Assembly: GCA_037176905.1 (NCBI GenBank)
Contig: JBBBWG010033030.1
Span: forward strand, 9,171-40,557
Direction: 5' to 3'
Origin: Azolla pinnata
Lineage: Eukaryota > Streptophyta > Polypodiopsida > Salviniales > Salviniaceae
DNA length: 31,387 bases
Numbering within the stretch: the stretch's first letter is position 1; every line of letters begins with the position of its first letter. Shown here in pieces: positions 17,525-27,621 of the stretch. The notes under the pieces were generated by a model. That model had not been told where the DNA came from. It made no database searches and saw nothing but the letters and a program-made list of their open reading frames with translations. Both the position numbers and the translations under genes were made by a program.

Positions 17525-18020
17525 AGAAAGAAGAAGAGCTTCATGTTTCTAGAAGAAGAAGAAGAAGAAGCAGCAGAAGAAAGAAGAAGAGCTTCATGTT
17601 TCCAAAAGTAGAAGAAGAAAGAAGAAGAGCTTCATGTTTCCAAAAGCAAAAGAAGAAGAGCTTCATGTTTCCAGAGAATTGGAGAAATTGCCCTTGACAG
17701 AAGACTGAAGAAGAAGAAGAAGAAGTTCTTGACACTAAAAGAAGGAGAATTTCCTGACACTGAAAGAAGAAGAAGAAGAACTTCCTAACGCTGAAAGAAG
17801 AAGAAGAAGTTCTTGACACTAAAAGAAGGAGAATTTCCTGACACTGAAAGAAGAAGAAGAAGAACTTCCTAACACTGAAAGAAGAAGAAGAAGTTCTTGA
17901 CACTAAAAGAAGGAGAATTTCCTGACACTGAAAGAAGAAGAAGAAGTTCTTGACACTAAAAGAAGGAGAATTTCCTGACACTGAAAGAAGAAGAAGAAGA
18001 AGAAGAAGAAGAAGAAGAAT
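17122..18020. repeat. GAA/GGA purine tract with nested minisatellites
   Basis: Long GAA and GGA runs alternate with two short units. The first, GAGCTTCATGTTTCC, recurs seven times (GCTTC at 17311, 17376, 17476, 17538, 17591, 17629, 17660). In the first two it is followed by an AACTGCACAAAATGCCCCTG or AATTGCAC variant. The second unit is ~84 bp with GTTCTTGACACTAAAAGAAG and GAATTTCCTGACACTGAAAG (GTTCTT at 17725, 17809, 17893, and a shortened one at 17946). The tract is nearly all purine on the plus strand. Confidence 0.9.
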
Positions 18021-18449
18021 TTCATGTTTCCAGAAGAATTGCAGAAATTGCCCATGAGGCAAATGAATAGCCTCTTGCTTCTTGTTTCTAGGAACTGCAT
18101 AAAATGCAAGTTTCTGGATCTGCATCCGATGTCGCAGAGCCAGTTTGCAAAAAAGAAGAAAAAAAAAAGGTTGTGTATATAGCATTATTGCTGATCGACG
18201 GCGGAATCGATCTGATTCTTCCCAATGCAGGTTGTTGCTCGCTGCATTCGAGATCAGATCAGAACAGCTCGAGATCCTTGCAAGACAAAAATAGGAAAAA
18301 GACAAGTCGAGATCCTTGGGAAGATTTTTGCGTCGGCCCATTCTGCTCCAAATTCGGCGTAACCTTGACATCGATAGGCAGCCAGATCGCATCTGTGAGC
18401 TATGGAGAGATCTTGGGCCTAGATGAGCCCAATACGCGTACAATCGACT

Positions 18450-20515
18450 ATAGATGTAGATTAGCCATCTCCTCCCAAACAGAACCCAGTACCACATACA
18501 AGAAGTTTCGAACTGACAAGCGAGATCAATAGCTCATCCCAGAAAGGACCCTATATGTCGGCTAGCTGTCTATTTCATCCCCGAAGAATCCAATCGCAAA
18601 GCTAGGTCATCCTAGAAAAGGACCCCCGAGACATTAACCATAATTGCAGGTTATAGGCATCTCGAATGCATTATGCGGCAGAACCCAATCCATGGGTTGT
18701 AGATCAGATCGGCAAGAAAGCTGTAGAACATCTCAAACAGGGCGCGACTCGGCCTTAAGCACAAGCTAGTAGCCATCTCCAATGTAGAAAACCCAGTACA
18801 TGGGCAGTAGCAGATCAGATCATCGACAAAGCGAGCTAGACACGAGCATAACCTGCAAGCTAGCCATCTCGATGCAGAAAACCCAGTACACGGGCAGTAG
18901 AAGATCGGATCATCGACAAGCGAGCTGTAGATCATAGCAGATAGGAAAAACCCAACATGCAGCCATAGTTGCAGGCTAGCCAATCTCAGTGCAACGAACC
19001 TGATACATGGGCAGTAGCCAGATCGGATCAGCAAGCGAGCTAGATCATCCTAGATTGGAAATCCCAACACAAACCCATAACTGCAGGCTAGCCATCTCAA
19101 TGCAGAAAAAAACCCAATTCATGGGCAATAAGTAGGCAGTAAGTAGTAGATTGGATCGACAGGGGATCCTAGAAATGGACCCCAACACACCCATAACTAA
19201 CTACAGGCTCGCCATCTCCAATGCAAAAAAGAACCCCAATACAGGGGTAGAGCAGTAAGCAAAGCGAGCTAGATCATCCCAAATAAGAAAGAACCCAAAC
19301 ACAAACCGCAACCATAGGCTCGCCATCTCCAATGTGGAAAACCCCAATACATGGGCAGCAGCAACAACAACAACAACAGATCGAATCGAGAAAGCGAGCT
19401 TATACAAATCAAACTAGCACAACCATAATTGCAAGCTAGCCATCTCGATGCAGAAAAAACCCAATACTGCACAGGCAGCAGTAGCAAGATCGGATCGGCA
19501 AGCGAGCTATATACAGATCAGACCAGATAAAGGGAAACCCAGCACAGCCATAACTGCAAGCTAGCCATCTCGATGCAGAAAAGACCCAATACTACAAGGG
19601 CAGTAGCAGCAAGATCGGATCGGCAAGCAAGCTATGGATCAGACCAGATAAAGGAGAACCCAGCACAGCCATAACTGCAAGCTAGCCATCTCAATGCAGA
19701 AAACCCAATGCATGGGCAGTGCTAACAGATCGGATTGACAAGCGAGCTATGGATCAGGCGAGATAAAGGAAAACCCAGCATAGCCATAACTGCAAAAGCT
19801 AGCCATCTCGATGCAGAGAAACCAAATGCATGGGCAATAGTAACAAATTGAATCGGCAAGCGAGGTTATACAGATCAGACCAGATAAAGGAAAACCTAGC
19901 ACAACCATAACTGCAAGCTAGCCATCTCGATGCAGAAAAAAAAAACCAATGCATGGGCAGTAGTAACAAATCGAATCGACAAGCGAGCTCTACAGATCAG
20001 ACCAGACAAAAGGAGAACGCAGCACAGCCATAACCGCAAGCTAGCCATTTGAGTGCAGAAAACCCAATGCATGGGTAGTAGTAACAGATCAGATCAACAA
20101 GCGAGCTATATACAGATCAGACCGGACAAAGGAAAACCCATCACAGCCATAACTGCAAGCTAAGCCATCTCGATGTAGAAAAAACCCAATGCTGCATGGG
20201 CAGCTGCAGCAGCAGCAAAGATCGGATCGACAAGCGAGCTATATACAGATCAGACCAGACAAAGGAAGACCCATCACAACCAGAACTGCAAGCTAAGCCA
20301 TCTCGATGCAGAAAAAACCCAATACTGCATGGGTAGCAGCAGCAGCAGCAAAGATCGGATCGACAAGCGAGCTATATACAGATCAGACCAGGCAAAGGGA
20401 AACCCATCACAGCCAGAACGGCAAGCTAAGCGATCTCGATGCAGAAAAAACCCAATACTGCATGGGTAGCAGCAGCAGCAGCAACAAAGATCGGATCGAC
20501 AAGCGAGCCAGATTC
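18450..20515. repeat. Satellite array, ~118-bp unit, about 18 copies
   Basis: The anchor CCATCT(C) or a variant occurs at 18465, 18566, 18658, 18773, 18864, 18980, 19092, 19212, 19323, 19440, 19565, 19686, 19803, 19922, 20045, 20165, 20298 and 20431. A typical unit reads GCAAGCTAGCCATCTCGATG, CAGAAAACCCAATGCATGGG, CAGTAGTAACAGATCGGATC, GACAAGCGAGCTATACAGAT, then CAGACCAGATAAAGG and AAAACCCAGCACAGCCATAA. Spacing is 91-133 bp, not a multiple of three, so it is non-coding. Units are ragged on the left and much more alike on the right, where the last three carry an expanded GCAGCAGCAGCA segment. Confidence 0.95.
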
Positions 20516-20572
20516 ATCCCCAGAAAAAGAAAAGCAAAACATCTGAGCCATTCTTACCTCCAGAAGACCCAA

Positions 20573-20735
20573 AAACCCTAATCTTCTCCCTTCTTCCCTT
20601 CTTCCTTTCTTCTTCTTCTTCCTTCTTCTTCTCCTCGGAACCCTATTCTTTCCCTTCTTTCTTTCTTTCTTTCTTTCTTTCTTCTTCTTTCTTCTTTTCT
20701 TCTTCTTCTTTCTTCTTTCTTCTTCTTTCTTCTTC
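20573..20735 (+). promoter_or_regulatory. Telobox and TC-rich tract upstream of the LARP6-type gene
   Basis: AAACCCTAA at 20573-20581 is followed by ~150 bp that is almost wholly TTC/TTTC/CTTCTT. Telobox plus pyrimidine patch is a common arrangement near plant transcription starts. The tract could be core promoter or leader. It is the pyrimidine mirror of the GAA tract at the far side of the satellite. Confidence 0.5.
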
Positions 20736-20737
20736 AC

Positions 20738-20746
20738 TATATATAA
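20738..20746 (+). promoter_or_regulatory. TATA box candidate for the LARP6-type gene
   Basis: TATATATAA stands alone between the pyrimidine tract and GC-rich leader sequence, about 410 bp before the start codon at 21158. If used, transcription would begin near 20770, just past the ATGs at 20746 and 20751. The start site is not shown by the sequence. Confidence 0.5.
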
Positions 20747-20793
20747 TGGAATGGGGCGTCTGAAGCATTTTGGCGTGGTGGGCGGGCACAGCG

Positions 20794-20940
20794 ATGAAGC
20801 GGGAGGAGGAGGAGGAGGAGGAAGAGGAAGCAGAAGCAGGGGAGGAAGGAGGAGGAAGACGGGCAGAGGTTCGAAGAGCAGGAAGAAGCAGCAGCAGCAA
20901 CTGCAGCGCGCATCAGACGCAGCTCTCGTTCCGAGAATAA
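20794..20940 (+). CDS. Possible 48-aa upstream ORF in the LARP6-type leader
   Basis: ATG at 20794 opens 48 codons ending TAA at 20938-20940. The peptide starts MKREEEEEEEEE and continues with Arg/Gly/Ser-rich sequence. It is the only ATG seen between the predicted transcription start (~20770) and the main ATG at 21158. Composition follows the GGA repeat, so it is more plausible as a translational control element than as a conserved peptide. If transcription instead begins in the TC-rich tract, a second uORF (20751-21125, Arg/Gly-rich, 124 aa) would also be in the leader. Confidence 0.3.
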   Translation: MKREEEEEEEEEAEAGEEGGGRRAEVRRAGRSSSSNCSAHQTQLSFRE

Positions 20941-21157
20941 ACGAGCCCCTAAATCCAAGCAGAGGAGGAGAAGAAGAGGGTAGGGAAAGAAAGGAAGGAG
21001 GAGCAGGGAGTGCGGATAAGGAAAACCCTAGCAGAGCAGAGCAGAGAAGCCATCGCCCAAACATCTTGTTTCATCGTCGTCGTCTTCGTCGTCTTCTTCA
21101 TCACTACGGTGTTGTTCTCATATAGATACATAGATACATATACATAGATTTTCGTCC

Positions 21158-24100
21158 ATGGATCCTTCGCCCTCTCCTCCGCCGTCCTCGGATCAGTCTG
21201 CGAGGGCTTCTTCTTCTTCTTCTTCTTCTTCGGGCGCTGTCGATTCGGTTTCCAACGAAATTAGGGCTCCTGCCGAGAAAGCCAGCGCCCTTCCGAGGAG
21301 CTCCGATCAAGCGAATCCCACGGGGAAGACGCCGTCTGCTCCCACGCACAATAAATCTACTCAGGCAGGCAAATCTTCGGCGACGAAGAAGTCTGTGCAG
21401 TGGGTGAGGGTTTCCAGAGACAATCATACATCTTCGGCATCGTCTTCTTCGTCTTCTTCTTCTTCTTCTTCTTCACACCAAGAATGCTCGGGTAGCGGTG
21501 CTGCCAAGCCGACGATGCAGGAGGATACGGTTAGGGCCTGTGATAGCCATGGTTTGGAAGGTGCAGATGCTTCATTGCCATCGTCCTGTAACCAGGTTGT
21601 AGCGGATGCGATTGTACAGGAGAATAAGGTCAGTGTATCTGCTATCTATAGCTTGAAAGAATGCTTCATCATGCATCACATAGATCATGCATCACATACA
21701 GCTTTTCGTAATCACGCATCATAGATCATATACAGCTTTTCGTAATCACGCATCATAGATCATATACAGCTTTTCGTAATCACGCATCATATACGTGTAC
21801 GCAACATATGTAAATTCATCATGCATCACATGGTTATTCATCATCATACCTCAAGCATTGAGCTATGGAATGTGTGGAGCTGTCATCGTGCATCACGTAC
21901 ATAGATCAATATACATCGTTTCCTAATCGCGCGTCGTACGTGTATGCAACATATATCATTCATGAAATGCATGGTCCATCCATCATACATCACATGATGG
22001 TTATTCATCATTGTACCACAAACTTTATCTCGAAGGAATCTTTGAACTTTCCAGAAATTTCATTTTCGGTCGCAGTAATTCAATGAGGTATCATGTTAAC
22101 AATTGTGGTTGTATCTTGTGAACTGTCAGCATCATCATCATCTAATGATGCCAAATTTTCATTGTTGCACCACTAAAGAAATTTCGTCATTTATTCGTGA
22201 GGAGGTTTAATGTGCACATCATCATCACCATCATGTAGTTCAGGTTTTATCATGCTTGCTTTCATAATTATCATCTACAGCTGCCATGCAGATCTTCATC
22301 ACCATCGTCATCTAATGAAGTGCTTTACCGCGGTTAATTCTTTTTCCATTGCAGCAAGATGAGATCCTATGTGATTCTAAACCTAAAGAATGTGAAGCTT
22401 CTAGAAGTGATGAAGCCCTCCTTGAACGCCCATTCTTAGAGGAGAACCCACAAAAGATTGAATCTCACAATTCAACAAGTGTTCATTGCCAGACGAACTT
22501 AGTGGAACAAGTGGAAGACGAAGAAGAAAGAATCGAGAACGAGAATATACCTGTCCCTCTTGTCTCTGACGAGATTCAATCTTCTGGCCAACAGCAACCT
22601 TTAAGCAGGTCATCGTCTTTGAATGCTAAGGCGAGGGAATTTATACCAGGAGAATTCACCTCAAAGAATCCAAAGGTTTCGTCTAATACACCAGTTATGA
22701 TACCTCTTGGTTCATCGCCAGGGATATTATCAGCATTTCCATCTGCTACACAAATGGCAAGTTTTCCCATGCAAATGCCTCTGCTAGGTTCTCCTCACAT
22801 TGGAATGATGAGTGTACAAATCCCTCCAATGCCTCCTCCTCAAGCAATGATTATCCACCCCACAACATCCAATGTAGTACTAATGCATCCTCATCCTCAT
22901 CCACATAATCAACTCGGATCATTGTTGGATTCTGGTGTGAACCAGGCCTCGTTGTCAATTGCTGCGGACATAGAGGATCATGGTCAAGATGAAATCCAAC
23001 AAGAGCCTGATATGATAGCCTCAGCAATACCAGTCGTGGCATCTTCAAAGCCCGTGTTGATGGAAGAGTTGAGGGCCAAGATTGTGAAGCAGGTAACGAC
23101 ACTTCTTATCATTTACTTGGCATCATATGATAGAGAAGCTTTCATGATAGGGGATATTATACTATGCGAAAGACAGTTTGCACCCACTCTCCCCATATGC
23201 ACATTTTCTAGACATAAATTTTGAAACTTCATGTCCTTTGACATTATGAACTAATTAAGAAGGGTTGTAGACATGAGATCTCGAGTTTACAAGCCGCACA
23301 AACTGATGGTATCCCTTGAAAACAAGCTTGAGGGCGTCATGTGCCAGTTGGTTATTGGCCCAAAACAATGTAGTAAATGCAGTATATGAACTTGGTTTTC
23401 TTGTAAAATAGAGTATGAAAAATATGTTGTTCGAATAAATGTGAGTAGTGTCAAATGCATGTGAATCTAGAACTTTAACCCTGCCATCACATACACGGGT
23501 CTAAAAATTTAACCCTGCTATCACATACCCTAATCTAAAAGTTTTGCACAGGCATGTGATTCCAGGTGTAAAGTTTTAGACCTGGGTTTAGCTCTAGATA
23601 TTCATTTAACTTGCCATGTGAATTGCCTGTAGATTCTCTAGCCCCTAGGTTATCATGTCATCATTTACCTGGCAATGTAGACTCATTTAACTCGCCATGT
23701 GAATTGCCTGTAGATTCTCTAGCCCCTAGATTATCATGTCATCATTTACCTGGCAATTTAAATTGCCATTACAGAAATAGAGCTTTTGATTTGAAATGTC
23801 TTTTGTACAATCCTCAAATCATATTTGGAAAAGAAAAATGTGAGTAGGAAACATTACTTTCGTCTTTTAAGATTGAAAGCAGTTGCATTGAACTCCTTAA
23901 TCCATGATAAAATTTTGGAGCTGAAAAGAGTCCTCTCAAGGTATGTTGTTATTCCGCTTACTTTTGGGGAGATTGTATTTCTTTGGAATTTTGATGTGAC
24001 ATTTGCCAAGACCACATGAGATGATCAGTTATAGGTCCGTGATGTTCAAGACCACATGCCATGTTCAAGACTTTCCAATTTTGCCTCAATTGTTTTCTTT

Positions 24101-27100
24101 TCAACAAACTGCATGTGCTTTTCGTGATATGAATTGTATATTTTGGTTTTGATGGGTTAGTATCATTCTCTAACATAGAGTTTGGCTGCAATGTAGCAGC
24201 TGTTGTTCTTGGGAGAGCAATCAGATTTTTCTTTTAATGCACATTAGTTACTTTGTTTTATCTTATATTGCTCTCATAGAGGTCGCAGAAGTTCTCTTTG
24301 AGTGGCATAATTTTGTCACTGGAACTTACTTGGAAATTCAATAAGAAAATGCATGTTTTTATGGCTTCATTTGAATATTTCCTTATAGTGATGTGGGATT
24401 TTTTATTCTTTCAGAGATAGTTCTTGTTTAGCTAAGTAATTCTGAGTTCATGCCTTTCCTAGCGTCTCCTTTTCCTTCTCTGCTATGTTACCCTGATACC
24501 CTGTTATTCATAAATCAGGCATACTACCTACCAAGGAACTTCTCTAAGCTGGCACGGTTAGCCATGAAATTTGAGTCAACCTTAGTTTTTGTTTCAAAAT
24601 TTGCTATCGTTTTTAAATCCCATACTGATCAACTCTAACAATCTCGCTTCAGAATGTTAAAACATTTTTTGAAATCTTTGATTAAGCTTTCTGTGCTTTT
24701 CTTCAGGTAGAATTTTACTTCTCTGATGCGAACCTTCCCACTGATCATCACTTAATGAAGTTTGTCAAGAAGGATCCAGATGGCTTTGGTATGTCCTTAC
24801 AGCTTCACACAAAACCATTTATATCTAGTTCTCACAATCCACTGCATTTATGTCTACAATTCACCTCTGGTAGGAAATATGAGAGTACGAGAAACTTATT
24901 TACATTGAATTATATGCAGTTCCTATTTCAATTGTGGCGAATTTCCGCAAAATAAGAAATCTCATGAAGAATCACAGTCTTGTATCTCTTGCGTTGCGTA
25001 CTTCGAACGAACTGGTAAGCAATAGGATCATATGTTTGGAATTGACAATTTTTGTATATATACCATAACCTTTTATCTTGAATCAGGTTGTAAGTGAAGA
25101 TGGCAAGAAAGTGCGCAGGCTGAATCCTCTTCCACACATAGACATGGAAGAAATCCAGGTAGGGTTCAGCCTGTCTGAGGTTAATTCTTCATGTTAAACT
25201 AGCTTCTCATCCAGTGTGTTCACATACAGTCGCGGACAGTTGTTGCCGAGAATCTTCCTGATGACCATTCAATCGAGTCAATGGAGAAGTTGTTTGGGAG
25301 TGTTGGCAAGTGTGTTTTTCTTCTTAGTTTTACTGTTTATATAATTTTGGGTCCCGTTAATCCTCTGGTTGATCGGATCCCCTTTTTGTTAGCGTGAAGA
25401 TGGTACGAGTTTGTGAGCCTGAAGCAGCGAATGGTGCTAACCAAACCGCGAATAAGTTTAAATCAGATTTGGTTGTTAGCAACAAGGTATATATTTTAAA
25501 CTCATGATGAGGAATTTGGGTTTGAACATCATAAAATGTGTTTATACCTATTTTTATTGTTTTGCAGCTTCATGCAGTGGTCGAGTATGAATCTGTTGAG
25601 CAAGCAGAAAGAGCTGTAAGCTTAGACCTGTGTCACATGAGTTTCCAACAGGTTTTTGGAAGTATTATTGATAAGCTAACGGATATATGGATACTTGGAT
25701 ATTATATATATATGGGATTAGGTTTCCATGCTCACTGATCAGCGGAATTGGCGGAGTGGTCTACATGTTCGTTTGTTGTTGAGGAGGACGGTATGTATTA
25801 ATCTTGTCAGCTGTCAATACACTTCAAAACTTGCAGACTCTGTCAAATCAGCCCAAAAATTTTCTATTGCAGTTTCAGAACAAGCATGTGCATCAGACAT
25901 CTGGTGGATATAAGCCTTCTAAGGCAGTTGAGGGAGGGGATGCCAGTGGAGGTGAAGAAGATACCAACCCTATGAGCGAAAGCCATCTTGAGAGGAGTGT
26001 GGAGGACAGTTATACAGATGAACAGATTGTAAGTAACATGAATCCATATCATTTTCACTTTTGTGAACACTAAGTCAGTTGTCTAGACATCTTTAATCTA
26101 GACAAAAATGCATTGAAATGAATACATTGTCCTTGGGTCAAAAATTGCTGATGCTCTTCCTCGTTTCTGTTGCTATTAGTAAATTGTTACCCTTAAGAAC
26201 AGAGGTCAACACAGCCAAAATAGTATAATTGTTCTTAATTAATGAAACACCTTATCTAAGATATCATTTTAAGTAGAGTAAAAACACATCCATAGGATGG
26301 AAATGTGAGGTAATCTCCTATTACATGTTTAAAATGGAGACTGAGTTTGTAATTTTTGGATGCATGTTTGTAAATTTGCTTTCTGAACCATTTTTTGGAC
26401 CGACTCCATCATCTTGAAACAACTATTTTTTAATTACTATTATATCAAGGGAACCTATCTTAAGCCTCTTTTTATGTGATTACATAAGGCACAATCTGTA
26501 GTAATTGATGTAACTATTGAAATTTTCATAGCACCATTTTCTGATATCTAGCTTACAGTCTCTTAAAACTATTAATCCCATATGTTGAAGATCAAAGGTC
26601 AGCACAAGTCTGTCTGTATAAATTTAGGAATGATCCACTGCAAAGACTAAAACCTGGATATTTAACATACAATTATCCAAGTTCATGGTTAGTGGCTACT
26701 ATGGCTTCAACCTCACTTTTTACCTTTTGAAAACAGTTATGAGTTAAGATTGAAATGATAACAGAAACACAACAGCAGGTTAGAACAATCTGAAATGTGA
26801 CAAAATTGGAAAGAAGAACAGCATATTAATTAATGTCTAGTGACAGGTCAAGATGCTCTCGACTTGTCAAATTGTTGTCTTTATGATCAACAATTTAAAG
26901 AATCTAACTAAATTAGTTTAAACTGTGTGTAAGGTACCAGATTGTTAGGAGTCCTGAGTGGACTGAACCAAATGCATGGAAGCACCTATGGGGACAGGAA
27001 CATAAAAAGCTTATTCTCAAACATGAATTCATCCAGCTCAATTGTCATGCTTAAAGGTTATAACAATTTCCTGGTGTTTGCATGCCAGCTTTGAATTCAG

Positions 27101-27621
27101 CCCCGTCTTCATGCCATTCATCCCTGTGGCTATACTCATATAGTTGTATATATGTCTGTAACCATTTAGTCATCAGAACCCAGGTGGGAAGTCCTTTTTT
27201 ATTTGTGCATTTGTACGGAATAGTTTTTGTGATCTTTGTCGGGCACTTCCAGATAATTGATATGTAACACATATATCTCACCTTCATAGACAATTGTTTT
27301 GAGTGTTTATATCTTGTAAATCTGAACTAAGCAATGGCTATTTTCTTAAATGTATTGTGTTCTGAATGTCAGGGAAACGACAGTACTCAGGATGGGCTAT
27401 CAAAAAGAGATAAGCGCAAGGGTCGAGGAGGGGGACGAGGTCGTGGGAGAGGGAATTTATTCCACCATCCCCATAGCAATGGAGGGCGTAGCCAGATTGT
27501 GGGCACCCCACCTCAGTCTTCTGCTTTCACAGCTGCTGAAATGAAACCGCCCCCAGGACCCCGCATGCCTGATGGCACAAGAGGGTTTTCCTTAGGGCGA
27601 GGCAAGGTCTTGACCAATTGA
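21158..27621 (+). CDS. LARP6: La-related protein 6 (LARP6b/c-type) with PAM2 motif, 11 exons, 717 aa
   Basis: Exons: 21158-21628, 22355-23092, 24707-24788, 24920-25014, 25087-25158, 25230-25309, 25393-25486, 25568-25615, 25722-25790, 25873-26028, 27373-27621; 2154 nt in one frame. Residues 1-157 are Ser/Pro-rich with two Ser runs. A PAM2 motif lies at 244-255 (SSLNAKAREFIP; key L246, N247, A250, F253, P255), the site that binds the MLLE domain of poly(A)-binding protein. The La motif covers about 390-480 with VEFYFSDANLPTDHHLMKFV, SIVANFRKIRNLM and SEDGKKVRR. An RRM-like domain follows (about 487-583: TVVAENLPDD, LFGSVGNVKMVRVC, HAVVEYESVEQAERAVSML, NWRSGLHVRLLLRR). The last exon has an RG-rich stretch (KGRGGGRGRGRG) and a SUZ-C-like end, GPRMPDGTRGFSLGRGK. 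Plant LARP6b and LARP6c have PAM2 while LARP6a lacks it, hence the subtype call. The protein is expected to bind mRNA in the cytoplasm together with poly(A)-binding protein. It is longer than the Arabidopsis relatives I recall (~430-550 aa), mainly in the N-terminal half. Exon 10 could start at 25873 or, in frame, at 25879. Confidence 0.92.
21690..21800. repeat. 34-bp tandem repeat, 3 copies, in a CATCA-rich intron
   Basis: In LARP6 intron 1 (21629-22354), GCTTTTCGTAATCACGCATC begins at 21701, 21735 and 21769, each 34 bp apart and linked by ATAGATCATATACA. Degenerate relatives with ATACATCGTTTCCTAATCGC continue near 21910-21945, and the rest of the intron is rich in CATCATCA. It is non-coding. 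Confidence 0.85.
23468..23764. repeat. Two short tandem repeats in LARP6 intron 2
   Basis: A ~39-bp unit (TTTAACCCTGCCATCACATA and TTTAACCCTGCTATCACATA) lies at about 23472-23550. An 81-bp unit starting CATTTAACTTGCCATGTGAA at 23603 is repeated at 23684 with few differences. It runs through ATTGCCTGTAGATTCTCTAG and CATCATTTACCTGGCAAT. 81 is a multiple of three, so one frame stays open across both copies (23611-23847), but it sits inside an intron and is not considered coding. Confidence 0.8.

Larger units (their letters stand above)
16875..21157. other. Divergent upstream region shared by PPR and LARP6-type genes
   Basis: This is about 4.3 kb between two divergently transcribed start codons. 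In order it holds ~240 bp of ordinary sequence with CCGCCT runs, a GAA/GGA tract (17122-18020), a transition, a ~118-bp satellite (18450-20515), a pyrimidine tract (20578-20735), a TATA box and the LARP6-type leader. The long arginine-rich, serine-rich or phenylalanine/leucine-rich open stretches here are triplet-repeat artefacts. No promoter for the PPR gene could be placed. Confidence 0.7.

Noticed and set aside
16895..18497. Long minus-strand frames rich in Phe, Leu and Ser (195 and 318 codons) and plus-strand Arg/Lys frames
   Set aside because: They are translations of the GAA/GGA tract and minisatellites. Composition is dictated by the triplets and no domain is visible.
18651..19487. Minus-strand frames repeating CPCTGFS and SRWLA
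   Set aside because: These are readings of the 118-bp satellite. Unit spacing is not a multiple of three, so the peptide changes frame between units.
23611..23847. A repeated peptide frame PCELPVDSLAPRLSC in LARP6 intron 2
   Set aside because: It is the 81-bp tandem repeat read in frame, inside an intron, starting from a non-ATG or context-free position.
25746..25765. A perfect tRNA A-box-like TGGCGGAGTGG
   Set aside because: It lies inside LARP6 exon 9 and encodes NWRSG of the RRM-like domain. No B box follows at tRNA spacing.
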